Positions 12,565 through 24,023 are shown, numbered from the stretch's first letter. The stretch is DNA of 64,000 nucleotides from Marsupella aquatica (GCA_973895155.1 OZ316893.1:992001-1056000), one strand, 5' to 3'. Notes: generated by a model from the sequence alone, not told the origin. Program-made: numbers and translations.

Positions 12565-12958
12565 GCAAATTTTGATCTTTATACCCTTGATTTTACCGTC
12601 TCAGCAACATGAGTTCCCTTCCAGTACCATGCTCACTGCAATGTAGCTACTGTAGTACTCGTGCAAACCCTTCTTCTGCACTAAAGACAACATTTGACCA
12701 AGATATCAAAAGAACTTTCTACAAGAGCTTGATTTCACGCATCTATGATTTCGACTCTAAAAACCAACCTCGCATAACATTTCTCTTACATGAAGTGGTC
12801 TTTCAGCCAGAAGAGGGCTCGTAACAACTCCACATTGCAGAATTTCAACATCAATGTTACAGAATTGCAACGACCAAAACCTCGTTGTACCTGCCCTGCC
12901 AGTGAGTACTGATTTAGAGTCACTTTCCGCCCAGCCAAAAACAGCTTTCAACCTGGGT
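12565..12958. repeat. 3' flank of PPR gene A, duplicated at 30625-30967
   Basis: Shared strings in the same order (ACCCTTGATTTTACCGTCTC, GAGTTCCCTTCCAGTAC, TTTCACGCATCTATGATT) lie beside the 3' ends of both gene A and gene C. The duplication therefore reached past the stop codons. The flank of gene B does not share them. Confidence 0.75.
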
Positions 12959-15829
12959 TCACCAGTAATCACCACAAGAACACGCTCCATCTTTAAAATG
13001 GTGGAAACGATTTGCATCCCTTGCAATAATTTCGCGTCCGGTCACCTTAGAGATATACTTGGTTGCTGAGTGGCAATCTGAACACACCCGAAGGTTCTTA
13101 CTTACACGGATTGGTTCTCCCAAAGGTAGGTGCATAAGTCCGTAAACAATAGCCAACTTCTCACTATGAGAGCAGAGAGCTAGCTCTTTATCCTCCTCAT
13201 TGATATCATGCAACACAAGCTGGGTATCTGGAATGTAGCCTTCAGCCTTCAGTTTTTCACTCAATTTATTCAGCTCAGTATAGATCGCCTCCGCTTCTGG
13301 GTGAGATATATCCCCCACAACAAATTCATGGACCTTGTTATCAACTTCAATCCAGCTACGGCCTGGCTCCTTCCGAACACCTCTCTCTTGCATCATAGTG
13401 CGCACAGATGACACCTTCTCCCAATTCCCAGCTGCAGCATAGATATTGGAGAGCAGCACATATGTAGAGGCCCTACTGGGTTTCAACTTGAAAAGCTCGT
13501 TAGCGGCCAGTTCGCCCAGCTCCATGTCACCGTAAGTTCTACAAGCCCCAAGCAAGGCTGTCCAAGTTACATCATCTGGTTCGATCGGCATCTCACTGAT
13601 GAACTGCTTTGCTTCCTGCAAGTGTCCCGCCCGCCCAAGAATATCCACCATCAGGTTATAGTGAACAACAGTAGGCTCGATACCATAATCTTGCGTCATA
13701 GCTGAAAAGATTCTGCGGCCATCATCAACAAGGCCTCCATGAGAACAGGCTGACAACACAGCTATGAATGACGTCTCGATGGGCTTCACATGATCTGCAT
13801 TCATTTTTCGGAAAAGTTCCAGGGCATCATGCCCATGTCCGTGTTGTGCAAGTCCACCGATCATTATGTTCCATGTGATTACATCGCGTTTCACCAGTCT
13901 GTCGAAAACTTGTTGGGCGTCATCTATACTGCCACTCTTTGCATACATGTGAACGAGTGCACTGCCCACACGCAAATCCGACTCTAGTCCGGCTTTGCTA
14001 GCGTGTTCATGAACCTCCTTCACCCACTCCAGAGCCCCCGCACTTGCAGGTGCATTCAGAATACTTGAATAAGTGAATGCATCTGGTTCAAAGCCTTCCC
14101 GTCTCATTTGGAGGAAAAATCGATATGCTTCATGCCCATATCCATGTTGTGCAAGTCCTCCTATCATTAGATTCCACGTGATTACATCGCGTTTGTCCAT
14201 TCTGTCGAAAACCAGTCGAGCACGATCTATACTGCCACTCTTTGTATAAAAATGAACGAGTGCACTGCCCACACGCAAATCCGACTCCAGTCCGGCTTTG
14301 CTAGCGTGGCCATGAATCTCCTTCACCCACTCCAAAGCCCCCGCACTTGCAGATGCATTCAGGATGCTTGCGAAAGTGAACGCATCTGGTTCTAAACCTT
14401 CACGTCTCATTTGGAGAAACAGTCGATATGGTTCCGCACCAGGACCATGTTCTGCGTATGCTCCAATCATAACATTCCATGTGATGAGATTTCGATTGGT
14501 CAAATTTTCAAAAACATTCCTTGCCTCGGTGATGCACCCACATTTTGCGTACATCAGTACAAGGGCAGTCCCTACACGCACGTCCGACTCAAAGCCGACC
14601 TGTCGAATACGCTCATGCATTTCTTTTCCGTATGGTAGAGCTAATGGGCTCGTACATCCTTTCAGGATGGTTAGATATGTGACCTCATTAGGCTGCACGC
14701 CCTCTTGGCGCATTTGATTGAAAAGTTCGAATGCAGACTGAAGATGATCACTCTGAATATATCCTGCAATCATGTTGGTCCAAGTAATAACATTCTTCTC
14801 CTCAAGTTGATAAAATGCTCGGCGTGCATCCAACAATGCCCCACATTTAATATACACATTCAGGAGGGTTACAGCCACATATTGATTCTTATCCATTCCA
14901 CTCTGGATGATGTGACATTGCACCTGCTTCGCCGCTAAAAGGTCCTTTTGTTTTGAGCACATCTGCAGAATTTTAACATATGTGTACGAGTTTATACTAA
15001 TGCCTCGTTGTAGACGATTCTGCAACACAGCAATTGCTTGACTCGTGGTCTTCGCGCTATGCATGTCGATATTGCCATTCCGTTGTGCACTGTTTCGAGA
15101 CCAATCTCTGCTGCCACAATTGGAAAGAGAAGGCAATCCGCCTTGACCAATCAATTCAAGCCCTGCCTCCCTCCAATTTACTTTCCCGAGCAGCTCCTCG
15201 GTTATCAGGTGTTGCCTTCCTAAATTCTCAGTCACCCTTTCTTCACAGATAGCTGAAGATTGTTCCCTTTCCTCCCTGGATAGAGGTTCCGGCTCTCGAA
15301 TCTCTTGTACGCCGTTCGCTATTCTACATCTGGCTAATTTCGCTTTTGTGTCACCTGTTCGTTCGAGTTGCACTTTCAAGCTGTCAGTGTTCTGTTGACG
15401 GGATTCAATCCCACCAACGAAGTTATGTGAAAGGTTCCGATTCTGCTGGATCATCTTTGCGGCTTCCCTCCGCTTGGCAGCTTCTGGGCGAGTTTGAGTG
15501 GATGGGGCCTCCAGCTGTGCTACATGGTTGTCATGCCCAATTACACTTCGAATACCAGCGCGGGCCTCAGCTTCCCCTCTGTATTCAGGCTGTGCTGATT
15601 CCCTCCCGCATAGCTCGGCATCCTTCTTCTGAAGCCTCCACTGATCACCAAGTGCGTCGAGCTCCTGCGGCACCCGCTGTAGGCACGGGTTGTTAGTTTT
15701 TGCCACACCAAACATCTGCCGGATGTTTGGTGCACGAGATTGCAATCTTCCTTGAGTAATCAACTTGAGCCTTGCCTTCACCCATGCTGTAGTAGAGCAG
15801 CTATCCACCCAAAGTGCTTTCCTTGTCAT
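12959..15829 (-). CDS. PPR protein A, PLS-class with DYW editing domain (956 aa)
   Basis: Intronless. The start at 15829 (MTRKALWVD) matches the starts of genes B and C; an in-frame ATG at 15949 would add 40 residues. Residues 1-40 resemble the paralogues. A Gln/Glu/Arg-rich segment of about 203 residues, absent from B and C, follows. Then come PLS repeats from SYTYVKILQMC, two of the 101-aa units at residues 483-684, and a 272-residue tail with E/E+ motifs and DYW. The deaminase signature is intact: HSE at 888-890, CSDC at 916-919, and the terminal CGDYW. Such proteins bind organelle transcripts through the PPR tract and deaminate a C to U. The N terminus is not a textbook transit peptide. 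The frame is open throughout, so the gene looks functional. Confidence 0.88.
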   Translation of the reverse strand: MTRKALWVDSCSTTAWVKARLKLITQGRLQSRAPNIRQMFGVAKTNNPCLQRVPQELDALGDQWRLQKKDAELCGRESAQPEYRGEAEARAGIRSVIGHDNHVAQLEAPSTQTRPEAAKRREAAKMIQQNRNLSHNFVGGIESRQQNTDSLKVQLERTGDTKAKLARCRIANGVQEIREPEPLSREEREQSSAICEERVTENLGRQHLITEELLGKVNWREAGLELIGQGGLPSLSNCGSRDWSRNSAQRNGNIDMHSAKTTSQAIAVLQNRLQRGISINSYTYVKILQMCSKQKDLLAAKQVQCHIIQSGMDKNQYVAVTLLNVYIKCGALLDARRAFYQLEEKNVITWTNMIAGYIQSDHLQSAFELFNQMRQEGVQPNEVTYLTILKGCTSPLALPYGKEMHERIRQVGFESDVRVGTALVLMYAKCGCITEARNVFENLTNRNLITWNVMIGAYAEHGPGAEPYRLFLQMRREGLEPDAFTFASILNASASAGALEWVKEIHGHASKAGLESDLRVGSALVHFYTKSGSIDRARLVFDRMDKRDVITWNLMIGGLAQHGYGHEAYRFFLQMRREGFEPDAFTYSSILNAPASAGALEWVKEVHEHASKAGLESDLRVGSALVHMYAKSGSIDDAQQVFDRLVKRDVITWNIMIGGLAQHGHGHDALELFRKMNADHVKPIETSFIAVLSACSHGGLVDDGRRIFSAMTQDYGIEPTVVHYNLMVDILGRAGHLQEAKQFISEMPIEPDDVTWTALLGACRTYGDMELGELAANELFKLKPSRASTYVLLSNIYAAAGNWEKVSSVRTMMQERGVRKEPGRSWIEVDNKVHEFVVGDISHPEAEAIYTELNKLSEKLKAEGYIPDTQLVLHDINEEDKELALCSHSEKLAIVYGLMHLPLGEPIRVSKNLRVCSDCHSATKYISKVTGREIIARDANRFHHFKDGACSCGDYW
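13778..14383 (-). repeat. two tandem 303-bp PPR (L-S-P) units in gene A
   Basis: Each unit encodes 101 aa: an L motif (..TYxSILNAxASAGALEWVK), an S motif (LRVGSALVH..) and a P motif (VITWNxMIGGLAQHG). The same unit occurs five times in B and seven in C. Confidence 0.9.
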
Positions 15830-16048
15830 CTTATGATAAACCTCAGGTGTTCTCGGCTTCCTCTGTGGGCACCACAACCCACGATCAGATCGACCAGCAC
15901 AAAATGCAAGCCACTCCACGAGGGTGCAATGAATTGCTTTTGTTTTCATTTCTGAAGTCTACACCATATTTTTCTGCAATAAAACGCTAACAACAAGATA
16001 GCACCCCTGAAAGTCCCTGATTCTAGGGCTAGGACCCTACCTCCGTCC

Positions 16049-16170
16049 AAAGATGTATTTTCTTGTCTCCCTTGCTCTGTTGTTATATTTGGTACGGAAA
16101 ACGTGCAAAAGTAAAATAACTCGATTTCAATTGAGAGTAATGGCGATCTGTCAAGAATACAATGGTCTTA
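16049..16170 (-). promoter_or_regulatory. upstream block conserved among the three PPR genes (gene A copy)
   Basis: Read toward the gene, it shares TCTCAATTGAAA, a TTTTGCACGTT-like string and a GGAGACAAGAAAA string with 23690-23830 before gene B and 34975-35090 before gene C. It probably belongs to the duplicated 5' region and may include the promoter. No TATA box is obvious. Confidence 0.45.
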
Positions 16171-16244
16171 GGATAAAATACCCAAAAAATTGTGAAGAGG
16201 CATGTCCAGCTAGCTAAACGAATCGATATGCTCATTCACACTCC

Positions 16245-18642
16245 AGTACACTTTGCAGTCCTGGGTGCAGGGGAATCATCGCTTCGCAACTCGGGTGATC
16301 ACTGGGTCAACGATGCCAGCCTTGGTCATATCCACATACACCTGAGGGTGTCAAAAGGAAATACGACAACAAATCCACTGATAGGCATCATAGAAGAGTT
16401 GACTCGTCCACATCAAACCAAGGTAGGCAGAACTCCCCAAAAAACACAATCAGTGAGAATGTATGTTGAGCTCTTTTCTAAAGGTTTTCCCTTCTGTACG
16501 ATTCCGCCTGTCTGTATAAGAGTCCTTTTCCCAAGGCTTTTGCATGGTTTGCACAACTCAAATTACGCCAGAATTTGTGTTACAATCACAAATAATTATG
16601 GTGAAAGCCGAATCCTTCTAAATTTACACCAACCACGCCGCTTGAAAGGGGCACAACTAATTCATCCACATAAAAAAATCATTTGTAGTGAGAGATAGAA
16701 AAGTCAGACACCTCTTGCCGCATGGTATCCAATACCTATGCTCTGCCAGTCCAGAAGCTTGCCCACCACAACTGCTCCTTCCACTCCAGCATTTTCTGCT
16801 ACGATGTAGGCAGGCATCTGTCTAAATCATTTCACAAGTGTTACTAACACACTATAGCAAGCCTAAATCAAAGGCTGTCATGCTCCGGGTCATTGAAACT
16901 TACAACTTTTGGACTTAACATCTCAAATAAAGTAAGGAGATACATAGTCTCGGTCAAGCTTCATGCTCTCCATAACTTCTATTTCGTTGCAAGATTGTTT
17001 CCGTCCTCCAACATCTCATTCATCCATACTTAAAAGGAGAAAGAACAATGGGAAATCCAGTGAGGTGTAAATAGGAGGACCAGGATCCGTAGGCAACTTT
17101 GCGAAGGCCTTTGCCACCGTCACACCATCCCTATTAACTTTACAATAACCAAAACTTTGCACTGTAACCACACATCGACCTTGGAAAAGAGTTACAGATT
17201 CACAAAGCAATGAGTGACTGGTTCAAGGTTGTCACGCACCTACGACACACCTGGACATAATTTTATAAGGGGGCGGACAATAATTACGTTAAGCAGCTGT
17301 GTCCTCTATACCTTTGGGCCCATGGTAACCTTCTCAGCATCCGGTAATTCCTCAACACCTTGGACTGTAAGAGCCCTCGCCTCGCCTCGACTCCAAACCT
17401 GGTATCCTTCGATGCATAATTCTGCAATGTCAACTCCCAATCAGACCAACACAAGAGCATCTGTCTGCTAATTGCGTTGAGGAAAACGCTCGGGGTCAAC
17501 TGCTACGATCTCAAACATAGTACAAATGGACGGAAATTTACAATTCACCTCCAACGCTGTAACTCGAGAGTATGAGGTAGTGAACACCAATTCTTCACAT
17601 GCTTCCTAGTTAGTACAATACGACTATGTGTGCCAGCGACTCTACAATCTGCTCGACGGATAAAAGCTACCGGTAATGGACGGAATCTTCGGAACTCGGG
17701 AACTGAATAATCGAATCTATCCAGGACCCATTCAGCAGTGAACTATTCGGACAGGAGGGTCCTTAGTGCACATAGATACTGGAGTAACCTTCCACTTCCA
17801 ATCGCACTGTTGAACGAATCGAGAATTCATCTATACACACATGTGCTCGCTGTCACCCACGGCAAAGCCAGAGGATCTTGCTTGAAACACTACCTCACGA
17901 TGTTTAAAATCATTCTTCTCTGCCCCGGGTGACTCTTCAGAGCCCTGACAATATTTGATAGTCAAGCCTACTACGATTACCGCCTTATTAGTACGCTAGA
18001 AGGGAACCTCATACTAACGTGTTGAAGAGCAAATCTTCTGCAAGATGAAGCGGGCCGAGGAAGCGGTCAGCAACTAAGCTGGAGAATCGGATACCCTAGC
18101 TGTAAAACACTTCTTCCGGGGTGATCGCTAAACCAGGGAACGTTCACAAACACGTCCTAAAGTATCCCCATATTGTCACCAATCCTCACTTCCTTATAGA
18201 AGACAGCGATTTCTCCGTGGATTATTTGGTGCACAGTGACACGATGGGAAGAAATACTGAAGAAGCTAGATATGTTTTCAAGGCCTAACTCTGTAAATCC
18301 TTGCTCCAAGTTCGCAAATCAAGTCAAAGCTCCCATTTAGCAAATCCATCTTATTCCACTACGTACCATGACCGAAATCTGATGCCCTAAACAGATGACC
18401 AGTATCTCCCATGCACTACTGTGTCTCAAAATACAGATCCCGGCACATACACAAACCTCAGGAAAAGATCAAATCCGGGACCTGATCTCCTCTTCCGCTT
18501 ACTACGACCGTGTCGCAGCAGGGATTCCAAAGACGAAGACAGAAGAAAATGAACCAAGAGAATGGGTGAATAATAGATTGACAGCCAAGAATAGAAGCGC
18601 AAAAGAAGAAAACCCACCTTGAAGCTGTCGCCGGCTCTGCAT
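16245..18642 (-). pseudogene. mitochondrial-type HSP60/CPN60 pseudogene, left copy
   Basis: Reading on the minus strand, a possible first exon starts at ATG 18642 (MQSRRQLQ). It is followed by N-terminal HSP60 text (YASKDTRFGVEAR, about 17421-17383; VEELPDAEKVTMGPK, to about 17318), then after an intron GRCVVTVQSFGYCKV and RDGVTVAKAF (about 17180-17100). EGVDGMKLDRG-like and SPYF text lies near 16950. The C-terminal chaperonin piece NAGVEGAVVVGKLL is at about 16720-16815, and YVDMTKAGIVDPVI is near 16280-16341. The whole middle of the roughly 570-aa protein is missing, and a 5-bp repeat after VEAR shifts the frame. Introns remain, so it is not a retrocopy. It cannot make a chaperonin. Confidence 0.78.
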
Positions 18643-18720
18643 TGTCGCTGCCCGCTCACTGCTCGTACCATGAATTGAGTATAATTTCCAGCTTTCAGCT
18701 CGACTTGTGAGCAGTTTTTT
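16860..18720 (-). repeat. left arm of a large inverted duplication
   Basis: It pairs with 20520-22385 in inverted orientation. The central part is nearly identical: positions 17214-17499 and 21743-22028 encode the same peptides on opposite strands, with coordinate sums constant at 39242. Identity falls toward both edges. The arms carry the HSP60 pseudogene 5' half. Confidence 0.9.
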
Positions 18721-18788
18721 TCCCATTTTGATATGAATTACCAGAATGCATCATTGCTCGCTCTTGGGTGTGCTCAGCCTGCTTCAAC

Positions 18789-19000
18789 TGACTTTGCACC
18801 ATGAAAATTTGAGATTCCCCTAGCTACAATTTAAAATTTGAGATTCTGCTAGCTACAATTCAACAGCTTGAGAATAGAGAGCGAAGTCAAGAGCTGACTT
18901 TGCACAATGAAAAATTGAGATTCTAGTAGCTACAATTCAAAATTTGAGATTCTGCTAGCTACACTTCAACAGCTTGAGCATAGAGAGCTAAGTCAAGAGG
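18789..19000. repeat. 106-bp tandem duplication in the spacer
   Basis: The unit TGACTTTGCAC..AAGTCAAGAG occurs at 18789-18894 and 18895-19000. Each unit holds two sub-copies of TTGAGATTCT..TAGCTACA. Confidence 0.85.
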
Positions 19001-20090
19001 TACTGATTAATTTTAGTTCCTAGAAAGTTCTGGAATGTACTAATGTTTAAGGCAATTACTGTTTTGGAGACTATTTTGAATCTGTTTCAATTGTTCAATT
19101 ACATTGTTGATTGTGCATAATGTACAAGTGTTATGGGGAATTGCATAGTAGAGCCAAGAATGGACCAAAAACATCAAGAAAAGATTCCGGACAGCGGGCG
19201 AGGGCGGGCAGGGACGGGTTCACCCTAGGCGACCAACTCCTTCAGTTGGGGCAAAAGAGGTTGGGTAAAGATTTGTTGAGGGAAATATATCCCTACCCAT
19301 CCCATGCAAACATGTGGCATGATTTTGGCAGTTGGATGATTATGAGTTAGCAATAGGTGATTAATTTAACTATTGCTAACATTGGTGGCATTAGAGTAAT
19401 AATCTAAAAGTATGGCAAGAGAGTACTTTTCCTCAAAAAGGTGACAAAGTAGTAAATCTCACTTTTGATGATATCTTCTAGTATCTAATCCTACCTTACA
19501 TGCCACGTATCAAGATAGAAAGTTTGGTTTGGAGTTCTGTATGTACAAGCCCAGTGCGTTGCACTATTGTCATTGTGGCCATTTCATTGTTGTGATCATT
19601 TTATCATTGTGGCCATTGTGTCATTTGGTTAATGTGGTTGTTGCAAAAGAAAATTAGGATATAGGGTCAATGTAACCTATAAACTTCTTCGTAGAGAAAG
19701 AGTAGAAAAATAAGAATTGTGTTCCTCCTTTAGTTGGACTTTAAATTCCTTTTCATTATTTTATTATTGAAATTTTTAAATGCAATGTGGGCCTACTTAG
19801 ATTTTCATTTCAGCCCCACCTACCCATGATAGCAAAATATCAACTCAACTGTCAATGTCAAATGACCTTTAGATTGTATTCTTTTTATGGATATTAATGC
19901 ATGATGGATATTAGTGCATGAGTCTAGGTGTGTATGGAGGCGCTATGCCCCAAGCTAGGATTTGCTTTGTAGTGTGCTTTTCACCAGATCTCATGACTGG
20001 GAAAATTTAAAGGTTAAATCCAACATATATAATGAGTTCTCTCCAAAGTGCATTTACTAAGCAGAAGAAGATGGAAAGAAAAGGCTGGAG

Positions 20091-20230
20091 ATAGATAGAC
20101 GATGAAAATAAAGGCTGGATTGAATATTATAGAGTGCAGATAGATTGTATATTTATTAGATAGATAGAAGATCAAAAACAAAGGCTGGATTGTATATTAT
20201 AGAGTGTAGATAGATAGAAGGGGAAACAAA
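20091..20230. repeat. 70-bp tandem duplication
   Basis: GATAGATAGA..AAGGCTGGATTG..TATTATAGAGTG repeats with a period of 70 bp. Confidence 0.75.
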
Positions 20231-20519
20231 AGGTTGGATAGAGGAAAAAGAGAGGTCTCCAAATTTTCACCAGGATCGCTATTGGTAAATTCCCAACCTT
20301 CCCCTAAGTGCGTAGATTTGAAGCTTACACCCCGAGCTTCAATCGCTTTGGAAAAGGTTGAGGATTTTGCGGCGTGGCCTAATAGTTGAATTGTGAGAGG
20401 GCGAGACGAAGAGAAGAGCTTCACAAAGTTTGCGTATGCCAAAGCGGAGTAAGTGTCATTCAGCCTGTCGGCCGAGATAAGTTTGTTCCTGGTTGTGCAG
20501 CTTTGCACTAGTGCTTCAT

Positions 20520-22385
20520 ACTCAATTGATGGTACGAGCACTCAGCGGGCAGCGACAATGCAGAGCCGGCGAAACCTTTGTGAGTACTGCAAGGTGTGTT
20601 TTCTTCGGTTGCTCCTCTATTCTTGGCTGTCAGTCTAATCTTCGTCCCATCCCGTACTGCATTTTTTTTTCTTCGTGTTTGGAATCCCTGCTGCGACAAG
20701 TTCTTAGTAAGCGGAAGAGGTGATCAGGTCCCGGGTTTATCTTTTCCTGAGGTTTGTGTATGAGCCGGGATCTGTCTTTTGGGACACAGTAGTGTATGGG
20801 AGATGCCGGGCAACTATTTGGGTCACGAGATGTCGGTATGGTACGTAGTGGAATAAGATGGATTTTTGCTAACTGGGAACTTTGATTTGATTTAATTTGC
20901 GAACTGGGAGCTTGGATTTACAGAGTTATGGTTCAGGGTTTAAGCCATTGAAAACATATTTAGCTTCTTCATTGTTCTTCCCCGCGTGTCAGTCTGTGCA
21001 CCAAATAATCCACGGAGAAATCGCTGCCTCCTATAAGGCAGAGAGGATTGGTGGCAATAATATGTGGATAGTTTAGTACGTGTTTGTGAACGTTCGCTAG
21101 TTTAGCGATCACCCGGGAAGGTCTTTTTATGGCGAGAGTATCCGACTCTCCAACCTAGTTTGCTAATTCCTACCTCGGCCCGCTTCATCTTGCAGAAGAT
21201 TTGCTCTTCAACAAGTGAGTGTGGAGTTCACCTTGTAGTATACTAATAAGGCCCTAATCGTAGTAGCGTGACTATCGAATAATTTCAGGGCTCCGAAGAG
21301 TCGCCCGGGGCAGAGAAGAATGATTTAAAACATCGTGAGACAGTGTTTTAAAATCTAAGCAAGACCCTTTGGCTTCGCCGTGGGTAACAGCGAGCACAGT
21401 TGTGTGTAGATGAATTCTCAATTCGTTCAACAGTGCGATAGGAAATGGAAGGTTACTCCAGTTTATATGCGCACTAAGGACCCACTTGTCCGAATCTTTA
21501 ACTGCTGAATTGCTCCTGGATAGATTCGATTATTCAGTTCCCTAGTTCCGAAGATTTCGTCCACTGCCGGTAGATTTTGTCCATCGAGCCCCATTGTAGA
21601 GTCGCTGGCAGACATATTCGAATCTGTACTAACTAGGTAGCATGTGAAGAAGTAGTGTTCACCACCTCCTACTCTGGAATTACAGCGTTTGAGGTGAATT
21701 GTAAATTTTCGTCCATTTGTACTATGTTTGAGATCGTAGCAGTTGACCCCGAGCGTTTTCCTCAACGCAATTAGCAGACAGATGCTCTTGTGTTGGTCTG
21801 ATTGGGAGTTGACATTGCAGAATTATGCATCGAAGGATACCAGGTTTGGAGTCGAGGCGAGGCGAGGGCTCTTACAGTCCAAGGTGTTGAGGAATTACCG
21901 GATGCTGAGAAGGTTACCATGGGCCCAAAGGTATAGAGGACACAGCTGCTTAACGTAATTATTGTCCGCCCCCTTATAAAATTATGTCCAGGTGTGTCGT
22001 AGGTGCGTGACAACCTTGAACCAGTCACTCATTGCTTTGTGAATCTGTAACTCTTTTCCAAGGTCGATGTGGGGTTACAGAGCAAGGTTTTGGTTATCGT
22101 AAAGTTCATTGGGATGGTGTGACGGTGGCAAAGGCCTTCGCAAAGTTGCCTACGGATCCTGGTCCTCCTATTTACACCTCACTGGAATTCCCATAGTTCT
22201 TTCATCTTTTAAGTATGGATGAATGCGATGTTGGAGGACGGAAACAATCTTGCCACGAACTAGAAGGTGTGGACGGCATGAAGCTTGACCGAGGCAACAT
22301 ATCTCCTTACTTTATTTGAGATGTTAAGTCCAAAAGCTGTAACTTTCAATGACCCGGTTTATGCCAGCCTTTGATTTTTCGTGTC
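20520..22385 (+). repeat. right arm of the large inverted duplication
   Basis: Inverted partner of 16860-18720. Homology to the left arm ends near 22385, where the right arm continues into exons of an unrecognised gene while the left arm continues into HSP60 3' exons. This marks a breakpoint. Confidence 0.88.
20558..22335 (+). pseudogene. mitochondrial-type HSP60/CPN60 pseudogene, right copy (5' half only)
   Basis: It contains ATG 20558 (MQSRRNLCEYCK before a GT donor), YASKDTRFGVEAR at about 21824-21862, VEELPDAEKVTMGPK to about 21931, GRCGVTEQGFG and DGVTVAKAF at about 22058-22140, and GMKLDRGNISPYF at about 22278-22318. The frame is shifted after VEAR by the same GCGAG repeat as in the left copy, so the lesion predates the inverted duplication. 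The 3' half is absent; the sequence runs into another gene fragment at about 22390. Confidence 0.75.
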
Positions 22386-22393
22386 GTATGCAG

Positions 22394-23435
22394 AACAAAT
22401 TGGTCCGAAAGGGCTCTTTCTTGGAGGGCGATAAACAAGAGCACTTGCGGCAAAGTTTTTTAGAGGGAAATGTGCAGGTATGGCGGTAGTTGCTGTGGGA
22501 TTTGAAAGGAAGAATGTCTCACACTTTTTCCTTTCAAGCTTATAGTTTTGATTCTCAAGTTTGGATGGCAAAGCTGGGATTAATCCTTTAAAATGTACAG
22601 CAGTCCTAATTCTTAATGCAGGAGGAAGTGATGCTGGAGAAGATACTTGCAGTTGCTATGCTTCTAGGGGTACCTTCACCTGTTACATTGAGTTCAGATT
22701 CCTCTGCCCGGGTAAGGTTCCCCAACAGAGCCTTCGCCTGGTGAAATTTCCCTCTTTAGTAGAAGGGGAATGAAAAGTGAGACTTGAAATTTGAGGGCTC
22801 TTCAAGATTGCACTGCTTAGACTGATTTGAACGTTTGTCAAACAGGCAAGATAATATTTCTCACAGCTGTACTATTAAGCACTCCATTCCCAGCACGGGA
22901 ACGGAACTGACTCGATGGAAGTTTTGGATATGGACCGTTTTGGGCGACACTCCACAGCCAGGTATGATTCATTTCGTATGGATGTCGTTTTGTTGGATTA
23001 TGATGTGACCGAACGACCTTGAATACATTCTCAACAAATACGTTTGATTTGCAGAGTTCATCCTTCATCTTCCGGTTTGATTGGTATTGGCACCAGCCAT
23101 TCTTCTTGTACAAGGCCGTCAGGTAATAAGACTGAAGGGTGATTTCAACGTCGTGAGGACTACTTTTAACCAAAAATTCGTGCTCAAGCACCTCAGTGTG
23201 ACATTTATAGTTGCATGAATTTCCTGCTGTGCTATGAGACTGATGTGATGAAGACTTGAATCTCAAGTACTATTCGTTTTCATCTCCAGGGGACACAGAG
23301 AAGGTGGGGCTGTCTCAGTTCTTGTCATACGTGTCTACTCTACTCTCAGAGGATTCTATAGAGCCAATCTACAATATGCCGGATAGGCTTTATTTCAAGT
23401 GTAGTCTCTCATTAAAGACCTGAGATCTTTCAGCT
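22394..23435 (+). pseudogene. unrecognised spliced gene fragment, copy 1
   Basis: Exon-like islands bounded by AG and GT are visible at 22394-22477 (..KGSFLEGDKQEHLRQ..), 22622-22711, 22846-22961 (TGTELTRWKFWIWTVLGDT), about 23055-23122 (FRFDWYWHQPFFLYKAV) and 23290 to about 23426 (EKVGLSQFLSYVSTLL, ending at a TGA). The islands are partly conserved in an inverted copy at 35640-36375. Frames do not join cleanly between islands and the best frame differs between copies, so at least this reading is a pseudogene. I do not recognise the family. It lies in the same orientation as, and 0.6 kb before, PPR gene B. Confidence 0.4.
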
Positions 23436-23689
23436 AGGTTATGATTAGATAGTGTAGGCAACTTACAAATGAACGCCTGTGAACGTGCCCTTAGAAAACG
23501 AATGATACCATGTGACTGCTTCATGAAGTTAGTTAGTGCCAATTCGATAACCTCTCGACTCTGTCCTTTCTATGGTTACAGTGAAATACCGGAGTACGAA
23601 CGAGCGTATTAATACTTGAGCTAACTGGATATGCCTCTCACAATTGTTTTAGTATTCTATACTCAAAGATCTTTGCACTGTTTACAGAT

Positions 23690-23830
23690 AGCCGTCACTC
23701 TCAATTGAAAAGGAGTCATGTAACTTTTGCACGTTATCGGTACCAAATATCACAGCAGAGCAAGGGAGACAAGAAAATACATCGTTGGATGGAGGTAGGC
23801 ATGCATCCTAGCCGTAGGACTCAAGAGACT
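23690..23830 (+). promoter_or_regulatory. upstream block conserved among the three PPR genes (gene B copy)
   Basis: It shares CTCTCAATTGAAA, ACTTTTGCA and GGAGACAAGAAAA with the blocks before A and C and lies 190-330 bp upstream of the start codon. Candidate promoter or 5' UTR. Confidence 0.45.
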
Positions 23831-24023
23831 AACCGAACTGCTAACTAATCTGAACATTTCATTGTAGAACATCGTAGTGAAATATTGCTCAAGAAATAAG
23901 TACAAATTCATTGCCCCGTTATATCTCCTGGATTTTATCCTGGTATCAGTCAGGCTGTCCAGATCTGATCGTGGGTTGTGCTGCTGACAGAGGAAGCCCA
24001 GGGGACCTGAGTTCAATCATAAG

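Larger units (their letters stand above)
18721..20519. other. spacer between the inverted arms, no gene
   Basis: AT-rich, without open frames of note. It holds two short tandem repeats (18789-19000 and 20091-20230). No transposon ends or coding exons were seen. Confidence 0.5.

Noticed and set aside
16192-16698. 168-codon plus-strand frame upstream of PPR gene A
   Set aside because: It lies opposite the HSP60 C-terminal exons (YVDMTKAGIVDPV on the minus strand). The minus-strand text is recognisable and this one is not.
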